This document shows positions 44,433 to 54,231 of a stretch of 64,000 nt of DNA, in pieces. The notes under the pieces were generated by a model that searched no databases, had not been told where the DNA came from, and worked only from the letters and a program-made list of their open reading frames with translations. A program made the position numbers and the translations under genes. This stretch comes from Roseovarius faecimaris (lineage in GTDB: Bacteria; Pseudomonadota; Alphaproteobacteria; Rhodobacterales; Rhodobacteraceae): positions 688,501-752,500 of the forward strand of contig NZ_CP034348.1 in NCBI RefSeq assembly GCF_009762325.1, given 5' to 3'. The first letter of the stretch is position 1. Every line of letters starts with the position of its first letter.

Positions 44433-45037
44433 CATTGTTAGGCAAGCACTGCTGAGGTTTTGCCATTCTTGCGACCTTGACTGCTTCTCAACGTAGATTG
44501 GCAGAGGTGAAATCATCGTCTTAGCTCAGTAGTTCAGTTCGAAGAATGGTGCGTCGATCTTGCTGAAAAGTCGGCTGTCATATTACTGCTGCACCGCGGC
44601 ATTGGGGGCGGTAATGACCACTTTGGGCCGTTCCTGAGACCTTTTGATGCGGCATTTTGAACGCCAAGCGTCAAATCGTCTCATATCTGTCATGCTGGTT
44701 TCACATTTCGGGACTGTGTGGAAGCGTCCGTGAATGGACAATTTCAGCATTCTCGGCCCGTCGGTTTCAAAGCTGGCGGGCCTATTTTCTGCCGACTGCT
44801 GAGTTCTGCGACCCGGTCAAAGCCCAAAGTTGAAATGCCCTACTCCGCATGAAGGTCAAGTCCAGGGAAATCTAGCTTGCTGAAATTTCGTGTTTCGAAT
44901 GTCGGCAAATGGCCGTCCTCAATAATGCTATTAGAGTCTAAAGATCAGATGCGGCACCCGCTCCGGTGGCGGCAGAGAGCCCATATTGGCCGTTTCCAAA
45001 AGTATAATAAATGTCTGTTTTGACGATCCAATATGAT
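44433..45037. other. Non-coding gap with dispersed repeat copy A
   Basis: No gene is seen. It contains repeat copy A (44690-44788) and short fragments similar in style to other gaps of this region. Composition is lower in GC than the core chromosome, consistent with eroded mobile DNA. Confidence 0.6.
44690..44788 (+). repeat. 99-base dispersed repeat, copy A
   Basis: It aligns without gaps to 45813-45911 with nine mismatches by my count (about 91% identity), in the same orientation. Neither copy carries an open reading frame that I can recognise. The shared core includes GGAAGCGTCCGTGA and GTCGGTTTCAAAGCTGGCGG. The two copies flank a response regulator gene. Confidence 0.85.
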
Positions 45038-45577
45038 CTAACCATCCAACACAAGGCTCCTTGGAAAATCGGAGTGTTTCTCTCGGAAACCGAAGTGACC
45101 TCCCCGCAGTCCAAGACGCTCACGTAAGTCGCCAATTTCAAAGGGTTTGGTGATGTAATCGTCGGCTCCCGCCGCGAAGGCCCGGTCGAGGTAAGATTTT
45201 TCCGACATTGCCGTCAGCATCAAAATCAAGCTTCGTTTGTAGTCAGATCGGTTACGCAGATATTTGCAAAACTCAATCCCGTCTGTTCCTGGCATCTGAA
45301 TGTCCATCAGAAAGCAATCAAATTTTTTCCCCTCCGGTCTCGCCAACAGGTCAATTGCATCTCTCACAGACGGTGCTGTTTCCGCAGTATAATCAGTGCT
45401 GAACTGAATGAATGTTTCCAAGAGTACGAGTATGCTTGGATCGTCGTCAACAACCAGTAGATGCAGTCTAATTTCCTTTCTCTCACTACTGCCAAGCCTT
45501 TCGGGACTATCTAGTCCTTCGACATAACTAGGGAAGCGGTGGACATTGACGAAATTGTGTCGCAATCTGGACAACAT
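45038..45577 (-). CDS. Single-domain response regulator (receiver only)
   Basis: A receiver domain of about 120 residues: acidic pair LLVVDDDPS, phospho-acceptor Asp in FLMDIQMPGTDG, switch Thr in LTAMS and Lys in TKPFE. After it only ~30 residues follow and no output domain, so it is either a CheY-like protein or a truncated regulator. The start is uncertain: ATG 45577 gives a 40-residue leader, and no downstream ATG precedes the receiver. No histidine kinase is adjacent. It lies between the two 99-base repeats. Confidence 0.7.
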   Translation of the reverse strand: MLSRLRHNFVNVHRFPSYVEGLDSPERLGSSERKEIRLHLLVVDDDPSILVLLETFIQFSTDYTAETAPSVRDAIDLLARPEGKKFDCFLMDIQMPGTDGIEFCKYLRNRSDYKRSLILMLTAMSEKSYLDRAFAAGADDYITKPFEIGDLRERLGLRGGHFGFREKHSDFPRSLVLDG

Positions 45578-45812
45578 TTTTGAATGTTGCTAGTATGTGG
45601 ATAATCAGCTTTTTGCCTTTGGATTGATATGGTTCAAAACACTAAAGTGGCTGTCGCACTCAGGGTTACGTGAAGACAACTGACGTTCTTATTTGGTTTC
45701 TTACGCGCAGATCAAAGGTTGTCATATCCCGCAACTCGGGCTTAGCCCTCATCCCGACGCACGTCCGGCGCGATTCGAAAGTAGTGCACTGGCAAGCAAT
45801 GACCACAAGTCC

Positions 45813-45911
45813 GTCATGCTGGCTTCACATTTCTGGGCTGTATGGAAGCGTCCGTGAGTGGACGATTTCAGCAATCTCGGTCCGTCGGTTTCAAAGCTGG
45901 CGGACCTATTT
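45813..45911 (+). repeat. 99-base dispersed repeat, copy B
   Basis: Direct-orientation partner of 44690-44788, same length, nine mismatches counted by eye. Confidence 0.85.
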
Positions 45912-46085
45912 CTTAATGGCTGGTAAATCCGCACTTTGTGAGTTCGCTCCTCAACATATTTTGCGACGACGGTGAACGTTTGCTATGCGGGCTGCAACCG
46001 CAGCATCGAGATGACATGGTCAACGGCTGCTATGGGCCGTGAGCGGCGGTGGACGCACGACTTATCAGGCAAAATGCTGCAAGGT

Positions 46086-46108
46086 GGAGAATGACCGCAA
46101 CGAGCCCA
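46086..46108 (+). repeat. 23-base exact repeat (also at 57591-57613)
   Basis: The string beginning GGAGAATGACCGCAACGAGC is identical at 57591, 11.5 kb away and in the same orientation. Flanks differ. It may be the trace of a repeated element whose other parts have diverged. Confidence 0.7.
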
Positions 46109-46268
46109 CTTCACCAGATGCTGCGACCGCTACTATTGTCGGGTTTTGGGCTAATGGGAATTGCCCGTCGTTTCTGAAGAGTTGAGACCTGTGGGGCTTA
46201 TTCAGCCCCAAGGAGGCAAGAATCTGAGAATGCAAACATCTGAAAGTCCTTGCCCATAGAATTCAAAC

Positions 46269-46895
46269 TTAGAGTTCGTCCCTCGCGTTATATCCAACAC
46301 CTGTTATCCCAACGTCTTGCAGCCGTCGCGCAAGCTCGTTCGAAATATAGGCCGCGCCGCCGGGAACGCATTTGTCCCGCCAGGCGTGATGGTTACCGAT
46401 TTTCGCGGTTGAGAAAACCAGTCTGTGTGGCTCGCCCTCTTGAGGTCTGTAAAAGCCGCGTGCGTTGATCGGGAACGATTGCTCCCGGTCCATCGTGTCG
46501 AGCCGGTTACAGATGTTGAAGAAGTAATCCGTGCGCTGAAATTCGTCGCCGACATACAGCTCCATCGGAAAGAACTGGTGCACACCGGGTTCAAGTTTTT
46601 CGACGATATCCTTGAACTTGTCGTTGACCAGGAATTGTCCGTAAAAAGCTTCGACATCCAACAAGGGTTTCAGCTTGAACCCAACACCTTTGCGGATCAC
46701 TTTGGTCGGCATGCCTTCGCTTTGCATCGGTCGCCCGACCGTCCATCCTTTTTTTGTGATCAGGATGCCGTCGTCCTGCGTTGCATCGATCAGGCGAATG
46801 TTCTGATGGTCCCCTTCCAAAACCTCGATCCAGCTGTGCTGATCGTTGACATCCACGCTTTCGTCCCATTTTCCGCCGACAATATGAAAAACCAT
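46269..46895 (-). CDS. Imm11-type (DUF1629) immunity family protein
   Basis: A 208-residue protein with the Imm11/DUF1629 pattern: central FLVNDKFKDIVEKLEPGVHQFFPMEL, then DYFFNICNRLDTMDRE, then a C-terminal KCVPGGAAYISNELARRLQDVGITGV. The family is predicted to neutralise polymorphic toxins. No toxin, secretion gene or second immunity gene is adjacent; 600 bases of apparently non-coding DNA lie on either side. An orphan immunity gene can protect against toxins from neighbours. ATG 46895 is accepted as the only good start. Confidence 0.68.
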   Translation of the reverse strand: MVFHIVGGKWDESVDVNDQHSWIEVLEGDHQNIRLIDATQDDGILITKKGWTVGRPMQSEGMPTKVIRKGVGFKLKPLLDVEAFYGQFLVNDKFKDIVEKLEPGVHQFFPMELYVGDEFQRTDYFFNICNRLDTMDREQSFPINARGFYRPQEGEPHRLVFSTAKIGNHHAWRDKCVPGGAAYISNELARRLQDVGITGVGYNARDEL

Positions 46896-47507
46896 AACTT
46901 CATTTTTCCGTTTATAACCTTCGCGCGCAGCCTATTGCGCATTGGTTCTTTCAGCCATTCGAAACTTTGGAATATTACTTAACGCTCAACCCGTCGGCAC
47001 ATAAGCCGACATTCAGGTCGCCGCATCGAAAGTCCGCATAGTCCCGCGTAGCGGCCTATTGGTTATATTGGACAAATCGGCCGAGAACGGCCCAAAGCCG
47101 CCGTCCGTTTTGGGCATCAGGTGCTGTGGTGCGGCCCGTCAAACAAGACATTCGCTGTGAGCGCTAAATCCAATGAAAGGCGAACTTACGCAATCCGGAC
47201 GCTGGTGGCGGTTTATTCCTCCTCCGCTTTGCCCAAATCGGCTGCCTGATCAAGAAAATGTGCGTTGTGGTCATTTCGTATGAAATTGGTGCCGTCGGTT
47301 GGCGCATCCTAACGGACGGGAAACGCATTTGCAGGAGACTAGAATGGACCGTGCCGTAGGTTATCCCGAACGCGGCCTTGTCGAGGTGTTGCCAGCCCGA
47401 TTTCTCTGTATGCTTTATTGCATCCACGGCATCCTAACGCTCCAACATGGCTCAAACGCTATCATCATATCCGCATGGATTGCTGGTTCGGGTCTTTGCG
47501 CAATGCA
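46896..47507. other. Non-coding gap
   Basis: I see no supported gene on either strand, no tRNA and no strong terminator between the Imm11-type gene and the 3' end of the MscS gene. Confidence 0.5.
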
Positions 47508-48851
47508 TTAAGCTTCGGTCATTCGAATGTGAACATCCTGCTGCGGATACGGGATGGAAATTCCAGCCTCACAAAACGCCACCTTCATGCGGTGCGTCAG
47601 GTCCCAGTAGACGGTCCAGTAATCGGCGGTTTTCGTCCAGGGGCGACATACGAAGTTCACAGAACTGGCGGCCAGCTCATGCACGCGAATGACCGGTTCA
47701 GGCTCCGCTAGAACCAGTGGATGCGCCTTAACGGTATCCTCGATGACCCGAAGTGCGTCCGGGATCGAGTCCTCGTATGAAATGCCAAAGACCAGATCAA
47801 CACGGCGTGTTTCGCTCGCATTGACATTGGTGATGACGTTGCCCCAGACGTTCTTGTTGGGAATGACGATCACCTGGTTGTCCGGCGTGTTCACCGTCGT
47901 GGCGACGACACTGACAGATCGAACTGTACCCCCTACACCACCGACAAGAACGTAATCGCCTTCGTCGAACGGACGGTTGATCATGATCATCAGGCCGCTT
48001 GCCAGGTTTCCAAGAGTGTCCTGGAACGCGAATGCCAGAATGAACGACGCCCCGCCGATCATCGCGAAAAGCGGCGTGACGTTGACACCAAGCGCCGCCA
48101 GAACGAACAACAAACCCACGGCGATGACCAGCCAGAAAACTGCGCCGACAAGGAAAGCTTCCAATAGTCTGGACATGTTCGGGACACGGCCAATCCAACG
48201 TCGCGCGAGCCCACGTGCAGAGCGGGAGACAAACAAAAGAGCCACGAAAGCCAGAATGACGACCCCGAGATCCTTGGCGATGGCCAACCCGCCATCTGAT
48301 CGCGTGAGCCATGAAAAGAACGCAATAGCAATGGCTTTCGGGCTTGCGAGAAGTGTTTCATAGAACAAGACGGAGTCTCTGTAGGCACGCAATTCCGCGA
48401 CTAGTGCCGCGTCGCCGCCTTTACTCTCGAAGGCGTTGACGGTCATCGTGAAGTGCTCGAACAGGCCCGCGCGCTCTTCGACCATGCGCGCAATCGCCTG
48501 ATAGGCGGCATCGGTCGCGGCCGACGGGTCTTCAAGCAAGGCAACCTGTCGCGCGGAGATTTCCGTCGTCTTGGACTGTACGATCCCCAACCAAGCTGTT
48601 GCTAGAGGATCGAGTTCATCCTTTGTGAGAGGGATGAGCCGGTAGGCGAAAACTTCCGTCGAGATCGCGGGGTCTACGAGTTCTGCTGGGGCTGACACGA
48701 CCGACTTGTCTGGCTCGGCGTCCTGAGCGAATGCCGGGCCAGAGATGGAAAGAAGGCCTACCAGAAGAACAGCGAACAAACCCGACAGAGCCGCATCGAC
48801 CTGTGATGCTGCACCGCGCAGCGCGCGGAGAAATATCGCCACAATACGCAT
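47508..48851 (-). CDS. MscS-family mechanosensitive channel with periplasmic N-domain
   Basis: A 447-residue channel. A signal peptide (about residues 1-42, ending GPAFAQ) precedes a periplasmic helical domain of about 120 residues, then three to four membrane helices. The pore-lining helix and beta domain read GGASFILAFAFQDTLGNLASGLMIMINRPFDEGDYV, the MscS signature, followed by the NVWGNVITNVNA segment. Its ATG overlaps the stop of the upstream hydrolase (TGATG), indicating translational coupling. It would open under membrane tension or conduct small solutes. Confidence 0.9.
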   Translation of the reverse strand: MRIVAIFLRALRGAASQVDAALSGLFAVLLVGLLSISGPAFAQDAEPDKSVVSAPAELVDPAISTEVFAYRLIPLTKDELDPLATAWLGIVQSKTTEISARQVALLEDPSAATDAAYQAIARMVEERAGLFEHFTMTVNAFESKGGDAALVAELRAYRDSVLFYETLLASPKAIAIAFFSWLTRSDGGLAIAKDLGVVILAFVALLFVSRSARGLARRWIGRVPNMSRLLEAFLVGAVFWLVIAVGLLFVLAALGVNVTPLFAMIGGASFILAFAFQDTLGNLASGLMIMINRPFDEGDYVLVGGVGGTVRSVSVVATTVNTPDNQVIVIPNKNVWGNVITNVNASETRRVDLVFGISYEDSIPDALRVIEDTVKAHPLVLAEPEPVIRVHELAASSVNFVCRPWTKTADYWTVYWDLTHRMKVAFCEAGISIPYPQQDVHIRMTEA

Positions 48852-50191
48852 CAGTCTCGCGACATGAGGAACTCCGCCACCGCTTGATAAGCGGGCAGCG
48901 AGGTCGGGTCGATGAATCCATTTTGTGCCCGTGGGAAGGACGCGAGACGCACCAGAACCATCTCGGCGGTGGGATCGACATAGATCGTCTGACCGTGTAC
49001 GCCGCGCGCGGCATAGGCGCCGTGCTCGTTGTGGAATACCCACCACTGGCTGGTGTAGCTGCCATTCGGGATTGTCGGGAAGCCGGCAAACTTGGACGGG
49101 TCACCCCCCGCTGCGATGGCCTCAACCACCTCGGCCGGGAACAGGCGCGTGCCGTTGATCTCTCCGCCGTTCAGCATCAGCTGGCCCAGCCGACCAAGAT
49201 CGCGCAGGCCGGCCGTCACGCCGCCACCTGCGAAGGGCACGCCCTTGCCGTCGACGGTCTGGTAGGCGTCCTGTTCGGCACCCATGCGCCGCCAAAGGCG
49301 TTCCGACGCCAAATCGGTCACCGCCTTGCCCGTGACCCGGCTGATCATCCAGCCCAGCATGTCCGAATTGATGGTCTTGTAATGGAACGCGTCCCCATGC
49401 TCTCCTTCGGGCTTCACTTGCTGCAGATATTCCCAGTAACCATCCGGGCCGTCATAGCCTTCGGGCTTGGGCAGCGGACTGGCAGCACGCGAATAGACCC
49501 AGATGTCGGCGTTGGGATCGGAGTAGTTCTCCGAGTATTGCACGCCAGTGGTCATATCCATGACCTCGCGAACGGTTGCGGTGGCAAAGGCACTGTCACC
49601 GATTTCCGGAATCACGTCGCGCACCAGAAGCGTGTCATCGAGCACGCCTTCGGCCACGAGGATCTCCCCAAGAAGGCCAGTGATCGACTTGGTCATCGAC
49701 ATGATCGCGTGTTTGCCATCCTCTTCGAGACAGCCAAAGTAGCGCTCATACACCACCTCGCCCTTGTGCATGATGAGCATGCCATCTGTGTAGTTGGCGT
49801 GGAGCGACTCTTCCCATGTCATCTCTGCGGTGCCGTCGATGGGCATGAAGGTCAGCGAGTCGATCTGCTGGCGCATGTCGGCGAAATCGGCAGGTGAGAC
49901 GTAGCCGAGCGGGACAGGCGCGCCGAGGCCACGGCTGATTTCCTCGGTGGGCAGGAACTCCCGCAGGTGGCAGACCGACCAGCGCAGCCGCGGAAAGCTG
50001 AAATAGACACTGTCAGGCTGCGTGATCATCTTGTCGGGGGGCGGCGGAAAGCCTTGCATCCATCCCATCACCTTCGGGTCGGATTCCTGCGCCGAAAGCG
50101 GTTGCGATTGCGCATTGACCTCGAACGATGCGCCCAATGCCATCAAAACACCCGTGGCCAACGCGATGAGATTAGTAGTTGAAGACGACAT
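48851..50191 (-). CDS. Secreted serine hydrolase (beta-lactamase/NylB-like fold)
   Basis: A 446-residue protein with a signal peptide (residues 1-27) and a class C beta-lactamase-type fold. The SxxK motif is Ser165-Met-Thr-Lys168 (IMSMTKSITG); later motifs are FHYKTINSDMLGW and AARGVHGQTIYVDP. It resembles the hydrolase at 25561-26724 in the same end motif and architecture. It overlaps the porin gene by 20 bases at its 5' end and the channel gene at its 3' end, so the three form one operon. The substrate might enter by the porin. Confidence 0.87.
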   Translation of the reverse strand: MSSSTTNLIALATGVLMALGASFEVNAQSQPLSAQESDPKVMGWMQGFPPPPDKMITQPDSVYFSFPRLRWSVCHLREFLPTEEISRGLGAPVPLGYVSPADFADMRQQIDSLTFMPIDGTAEMTWEESLHANYTDGMLIMHKGEVVYERYFGCLEEDGKHAIMSMTKSITGLLGEILVAEGVLDDTLLVRDVIPEIGDSAFATATVREVMDMTTGVQYSENYSDPNADIWVYSRAASPLPKPEGYDGPDGYWEYLQQVKPEGEHGDAFHYKTINSDMLGWMISRVTGKAVTDLASERLWRRMGAEQDAYQTVDGKGVPFAGGGVTAGLRDLGRLGQLMLNGGEINGTRLFPAEVVEAIAAGGDPSKFAGFPTIPNGSYTSQWWVFHNEHGAYAARGVHGQTIYVDPTAEMVLVRLASFPRAQNGFIDPTSLPAYQAVAEFLMSRD

Positions 50192-51680
50192 TGATGAATC
50201 CTCCTGTCCAAGGGTCTGCGCTCCTGCCGGTTACATTGTCTATGGCTGCGCCCGGGAACGAGACCGAGACGCCCGTGGTCAGAAACGTATTGCGATTGAT
50301 GATCCGGCTGTATTCCAGGAACAGGTCATCCGAGAGATGCTTGTCAGTGACACCCGAAACCACATTCCCGTTCACGTCAACACGAGTCGCCTGTCCGAAC
50401 TGGACCGGGCTGTTCAGTTCATTCGCCCTGATATGCGCATAGCGCAGGGTCAGCGTATCCCGCTGGCTCGGCTGAAGCCGAATCGCCACGGTCAGGGCGT
50501 TGACATTGGAGTTGATAAAGGTCGACGCGGATTTCGAACCTGTTGCCCAGGCGCTCGGGCTGCCCTGGTAATAGAGCGGATCGAACCGCTCGAGCTTTGC
50601 CGTGTTCGGATCGTCCCCGGTGAATGTTTGATACCCGAACGTGATGTTTGGTGACCACGGCAGATTCGTGAACGTATAGCCGGCCGTGGCGCGCCCGGCC
50701 CAGGCTTCCTGATCGATCCTGTCGTTCCACTGATAGGCCAGTTCCCCCGTGAACGCCCAGTTTTCAAAGGCACCTTCAAATGGGCTGGATTTGGCGTATA
50801 GACCAATCGTGCTGGTCCCGTCTCGGGCCCCCGGTGTCACGATCGGGGCCCCAACACCGCCCGGCGCAGCCTGGGGATAGGGCGAGTTCGACTCCAGCAC
50901 GTTCACATATGTCGCACCAAGGTAACCGCCTTGCGGAGCATCGAAGCGGATATCGACACCCGCAAGTTCGTTTCGCCCGTCGGTTGAGGGCAGTTCGTTG
51001 GGATCAAGATAAAATGCCGTGGTGGTGACGTTTCCACTGGAAAGCTTCCCAATCGCCGCCATCTCCCATGCCTTGCGCGGGCCGAACTTGAGTGCGCCGC
51101 GCTCGAACCCGCTGGTCGCACCGTTAGCGATCAGCATACCGGTTCCAATCGTCAACTCGCGCGGACCCAGGGAGAGATCATAGCTCAGCCCCGGTGCCAG
51201 ATCGCCACGGATGGCAAGATACGCTTCCTCGAGTGTCGTGTCGCCAGTGTCACCGGTGTCGAACGCATCCGTCCCCCACGTGTAGGAAGATACCGCCGAG
51301 AGCTTCCCGTAAAACACTGCACCGCCGCTGAGTTGATACTCGAAACTGACACCGGGCTTTATATAGCCCTCCAACCATTCGGTATCGGGGTCGAACCCAC
51401 TTCCAGGCGCAGTTGTCGCAGCGAGGTCCCAGAACAGGTTGTCTTCACTTACCGCATTCAAACCAAACTGGAGGTGGCCACGAACCTTAAGGCCGTTCGC
51501 ATCGTGGACCAGCATCGGATCGCGCTCTTGCGACGCTGCTGCAACAGCGCTTACAGACAACACAATCACTGCACTCGCACACCTTTTCGCGCCTTGGAGC
51601 CACGCAGCCAGTGGGTTGTGGAACCTAGCTGCCGGGGCAATTCGGCGACCAGCCATTAAGTCGTGATCACACGATTTCAT
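50172..51680 (-). CDS. Outer-membrane beta-barrel (alginate-export-like porin)
   Basis: A 502-residue protein with a long N-terminal leader that includes a signal peptide (hydrophobic core near residues 35-49, ending AVAAAS). The rest shows alternating amphipathic beta-strands with aromatic girdles and a C-terminal strand ending in Phe-Asn-Tyr, the signature for BAM assembly. The order of strands and the [19 protein letters not shown] start fit the alginate-export (AlgE-like) barrel group. The first of three coupled genes. An ATG nearer the signal peptide (residue 9, Met in DLMAGRR) is an alternative start. Confidence 0.8.
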   Translation of the reverse strand: MKSCDHDLMAGRRIAPAARFHNPLAAWLQGAKRCASAVIVLSVSAVAAASQERDPMLVHDANGLKVRGHLQFGLNAVSEDNLFWDLAATTAPGSGFDPDTEWLEGYIKPGVSFEYQLSGGAVFYGKLSAVSSYTWGTDAFDTGDTGDTTLEEAYLAIRGDLAPGLSYDLSLGPRELTIGTGMLIANGATSGFERGALKFGPRKAWEMAAIGKLSSGNVTTTAFYLDPNELPSTDGRNELAGVDIRFDAPQGGYLGATYVNVLESNSPYPQAAPGGVGAPIVTPGARDGTSTIGLYAKSSPFEGAFENWAFTGELAYQWNDRIDQEAWAGRATAGYTFTNLPWSPNITFGYQTFTGDDPNTAKLERFDPLYYQGSPSAWATGSKSASTFINSNVNALTVAIRLQPSQRDTLTLRYAHIRANELNSPVQFGQATRVDVNGNVVSGVTDKHLSDDLFLEYSRIINRNTFLTTGVSVSFPGAAIDNVTGRSADPWTGGFINVVFNY

Positions 51681-51776
51681 TTTTTTGCGCCCTCAAGATA
51701 TTCGTTTTTTTCTTGAAAGTATTTCAATCAGGTTACAAAGCAACTCTAGTTGCACCCAAAATGGGCGCGGTTTTCA

Positions 51777-52086
51777 GGACATCGCATCCGGCAAGCCCAT
51801 GAAAAACGCATTTGTAGAAAGCTTCAATGGCCGACTGCGAGATGAATGCCTCAAAGAACACATCTTCTGCAATCTTGCTGAGGCCAGGGAGATCATCGAA
51901 AACTGGAGGATCGATTATAATAAACAACAACCACACACATCTCTTGGTGGGCTGGCACCAGTTGTCTAAGCCAATCTCAATCTTGCCACCCGGCCTGCCT
52001 CGCTTGAGCTCCGCAAAGGCTCCGCTCATCAGGCCCTGACCGCAAACATATTTACGGAAAGAAACAGGAACGGATTCTACACCTGA
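51777..52086 (+). pseudogene. 3' fragment of an IS3-family orfB transposase
   Basis: Reads the C-terminal DDE transposase motif [17 protein letters not shown] and [16 protein letters not shown], then an in-frame TAA, after which the frame goes on with the usual C-terminal tail to 52086. The 5' part including the first two acidic residues is missing. A second remnant of the same tail is at 54577-54670. Confidence 0.85.
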
Positions 52087-52265
52087 ACGGCTCGGATCAG
52101 GGGGCTGGGTCAATGGCGCACCGTTGATAGACGACATCCAAATTAGCTGTAAACCGGGAAGCTGTCTGCAAAGCTACAAGTCTGCTCAGGGCCCAACGTT
52201 ACTGTTGACTGAACTGTTCGGGAGGAACATTTTTGGCAAAGCCATAACAGAAAGGTTTCCCCACA

Positions 52266-52811
52266 ATGCGTTTTCTAATCCTGCTTTTGTCATTTCTGGC
52301 CTCGCCGCTTTTGGCACAAAGCCTGTCCTCTGATTACGAACCCATCGGCAGGATGGAGATGGTGATAGACGGCACGCCCAGAACCTTTCACATCGCCACG
52401 ATCCCGGCCAAGGAACGCTCTTTCGCTGAGATCAAGGAATATGCAGGCCAGAAGATGCTGACGATCACCGGGGTCAGCGTAAATGACAAGGGCAGCTACG
52501 CCCGGCCGATGATCTCGCTTACGATCAGCCTTGCACAATATGGGCCCAAGGGGCTGATGTCAGTGGATTACATGGAAGAAGGGCGCGGCTCCAAGCAACC
52601 GACCGAGGCCAATGTCGGAACCGGCAGCTTGGATATGCAGAATTTTTCGCTGTCTGAAAATGGTGAGGTTAACCTTGATTTTACGGCCGAACTCATTCGT
52701 ATGGTTGCCGATGAAAACTGGGAACTCTCACCCCAAGAAGGCATGGCGCCGGTGTCCATGTCCGGGCATGTCTCACTGACCATCCCGCCAGAATACCGGG
52801 TTGGGGATTGA
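52266..52811 (+). CDS. Secreted protein of unknown function
   Basis: A 181-residue protein with a signal peptide (residues 1-17, ending PLLAQ). The remaining 160 residues look like a beta-rich domain with no cysteine and no motif I recognise. It is flanked by IS debris on both sides, so it is isolated from any operon. A start at ATG 52266 follows AGAAAGG. Confidence 0.65.
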   Translation: MRFLILLLSFLASPLLAQSLSSDYEPIGRMEMVIDGTPRTFHIATIPAKERSFAEIKEYAGQKMLTITGVSVNDKGSYARPMISLTISLAQYGPKGLMSVDYMEEGRGSKQPTEANVGTGSLDMQNFSLSENGEVNLDFTAELIRMVADENWELSPQEGMAPVSMSGHVSLTIPPEYRVGD

Positions 52812-53237
52812 TCCTTCAGCGGGGCCTCCGCTTCTGGCGGGTTTTCGACCGACCGGTCAAACCAAACAGCCACCGCGCGGCAACACCCCAGATGTAGCGC
52901 AGCGGAATTGTAGCGCAGCGGAATTATTGTGGTGGTTAGGTGGGTGGCGGCCTAAACAAGCTCATTGGACAAGGTGCAGCGAATGGCAGCTTTTTCGTCC
53001 GCGGCACCCGGTGCCAAAGCGACAGTCGATATCTCCAACATCACGCGGAATGCAAGCACTCCCTCTTGACACTAAACTGCTCAGCCAGCGTAAAGCCACG
53101 CACGCACAACCGGCCAAGTCTGGCAGGCCAATGCGGCATCTCGCACCAATGACTGCTTCTAGTGAGTGACAAAGGGAGCGCCATCGGCACAAAGACCAGG
53201 CGTCCCTCTGAAGTTCTGTCCCATACAGGCCTTACTG
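52812..53237. other. Non-coding gap
   Basis: No supported gene. It contains an imperfect 15-base tandem duplication (TAGCGCAGCGGAAT twice, 52894-52925). Confidence 0.5.
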
Positions 53238-53349
53238 TTACGGATTAGGCTGGATCATGACGTTGGCGCGGAACAGATTGGCAGGATCGACCTTCGCCTT
53301 GATGTTCTCTAGCCGCCGTTCATTTGCGCCGAACGCGCCTTTGCTCCGT
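53238..53349 (-). pseudogene. C-terminal remnant of a berberine-bridge-type FAD-linked oxidase
   Basis: The minus-strand frame ends with NERRLENIKAKVDPANLFRANVMIQPNP and a stop, matching the BBE C-terminal motif (Lys-x-Lys-Tyr/Val-Asp-Pro-x-Asn-x-Phe). The rest of the gene is lost: IS copy 1 abuts it at 53350 and on the other side of the IS only an IS remnant is found. Confidence 0.78.
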
Positions 53350-53383
53350 TGGCGTGCCCCCTTCGGGTGGTCCGGTTTAATTG

Positions 53384-54199
53384 TTAGTGCATCGTGGGCC
53401 TCTGGTCCATTGGAACGATGCTTTTGGGCGCGGGTGGGCGGTAACCCAATGCGCTGTGGGGTCTGACCGTGTTGTAGTGGACGCGCCATTGCTCGATCAG
53501 GATTTGAGCCTCGCGTAAGGTATAGAAGATTTCGCCGTTGAGTAGCTCGTCGCGGAAACGGGCGTTGAAGCTTTCGCAATATCCATTCTCCCAAGGCGAC
53601 CCTGGTTCGATGTAGGCCGTTTTTGCTCCGACGGCGGCGATCCAGTCTCGCACCTTCTGAGCGATAAATTCTGGTCCGTTGTCGGATCTTATCCACTCCG
53701 GCGGGCCACGCAGGATGAACAGGTCGGTCAGTGCATCCAGCACATCGGTTGAGTTGAGTTTGCGATCGACGCGGATCATCAGCGCCTCCCTGGTGTATTC
53801 GTCGATGATGTTGAGCGTTCGATAGACGCGCCCATCAGCGGTTCGATCCTGCACGAAGTCATAGGACCAAACGTGGTTCGGTCGTTCGGGCCTGAGACGC
53901 ACGCATGATCCGTCGTTCAGCCAAAGCCGCCCTTTCTTCTTCTGTTTCTGTGGAACCTTCAGCCCTTCACGCCGCCATATCCGTTCAACCCGCTTATGAT
54001 TCACACACCACCCAGCGTTGTTCAGCAAACCAGTGACCATGCGATACCCATAGCGCCCGTACTGGTCGGCCAGCTCAATGATGTCGTCGGTCAATCGCGC
54101 TTCATCAGCACGGCCTTGGGGGACCTTGCGCTGCGTCGATCGATGCTGCCCAAGTGCGCGGCAGGCGCGGCGTTCAGACACGCCAAGCTCCTGCCGCAC
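53384..54199 (-). CDS. IS3-family transposase orfB (integrase core), copy 1
   Basis: A 271-residue product with DDE core: Asp in VWSYDFVQDRTADG, Asp in EWIRSDNGPEF and Glu in WENGYCESFNARFRDE. It would be made as a fusion with orfA by -1 frameshifting near the end of orfA, since the orfB frame is open upstream (reading KLLSPSRRRKCVDH) without its own good start. It differs from copy 2 by one codon (Asn for Ser in VHYNTVRP). Confidence 0.93.
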   Translation of the reverse strand: MRQELGVSERRACRALGQHRSTQRKVPQGRADEARLTDDIIELADQYGRYGYRMVTGLLNNAGWCVNHKRVERIWRREGLKVPQKQKKKGRLWLNDGSCVRLRPERPNHVWSYDFVQDRTADGRVYRTLNIIDEYTREALMIRVDRKLNSTDVLDALTDLFILRGPPEWIRSDNGPEFIAQKVRDWIAAVGAKTAYIEPGSPWENGYCESFNARFRDELLNGEIFYTLREAQILIEQWRVHYNTVRPHSALGYRPPAPKSIVPMDQRPTMH

Positions 54200-54231
54200 A
54201 TGGTCGACGCATTTCCGGCGACGCGAAGGGC

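Larger units (their letters stand above)
45578..46268. other. Non-coding gap with dispersed repeats
   Basis: No gene is seen. It holds repeat copy B (45813-45911) and, at 46086-46108, a 23-base sequence repeated exactly at 57591-57613. The rest looks like eroded DNA. Confidence 0.6.

Noticed and set aside
48864-48880. Possible second attachment site similar to the tRNA-Ser 3' end
   Set aside because: Only about 10 bases (CTCCGCCACC type) match, and they fall inside the serine hydrolase gene.
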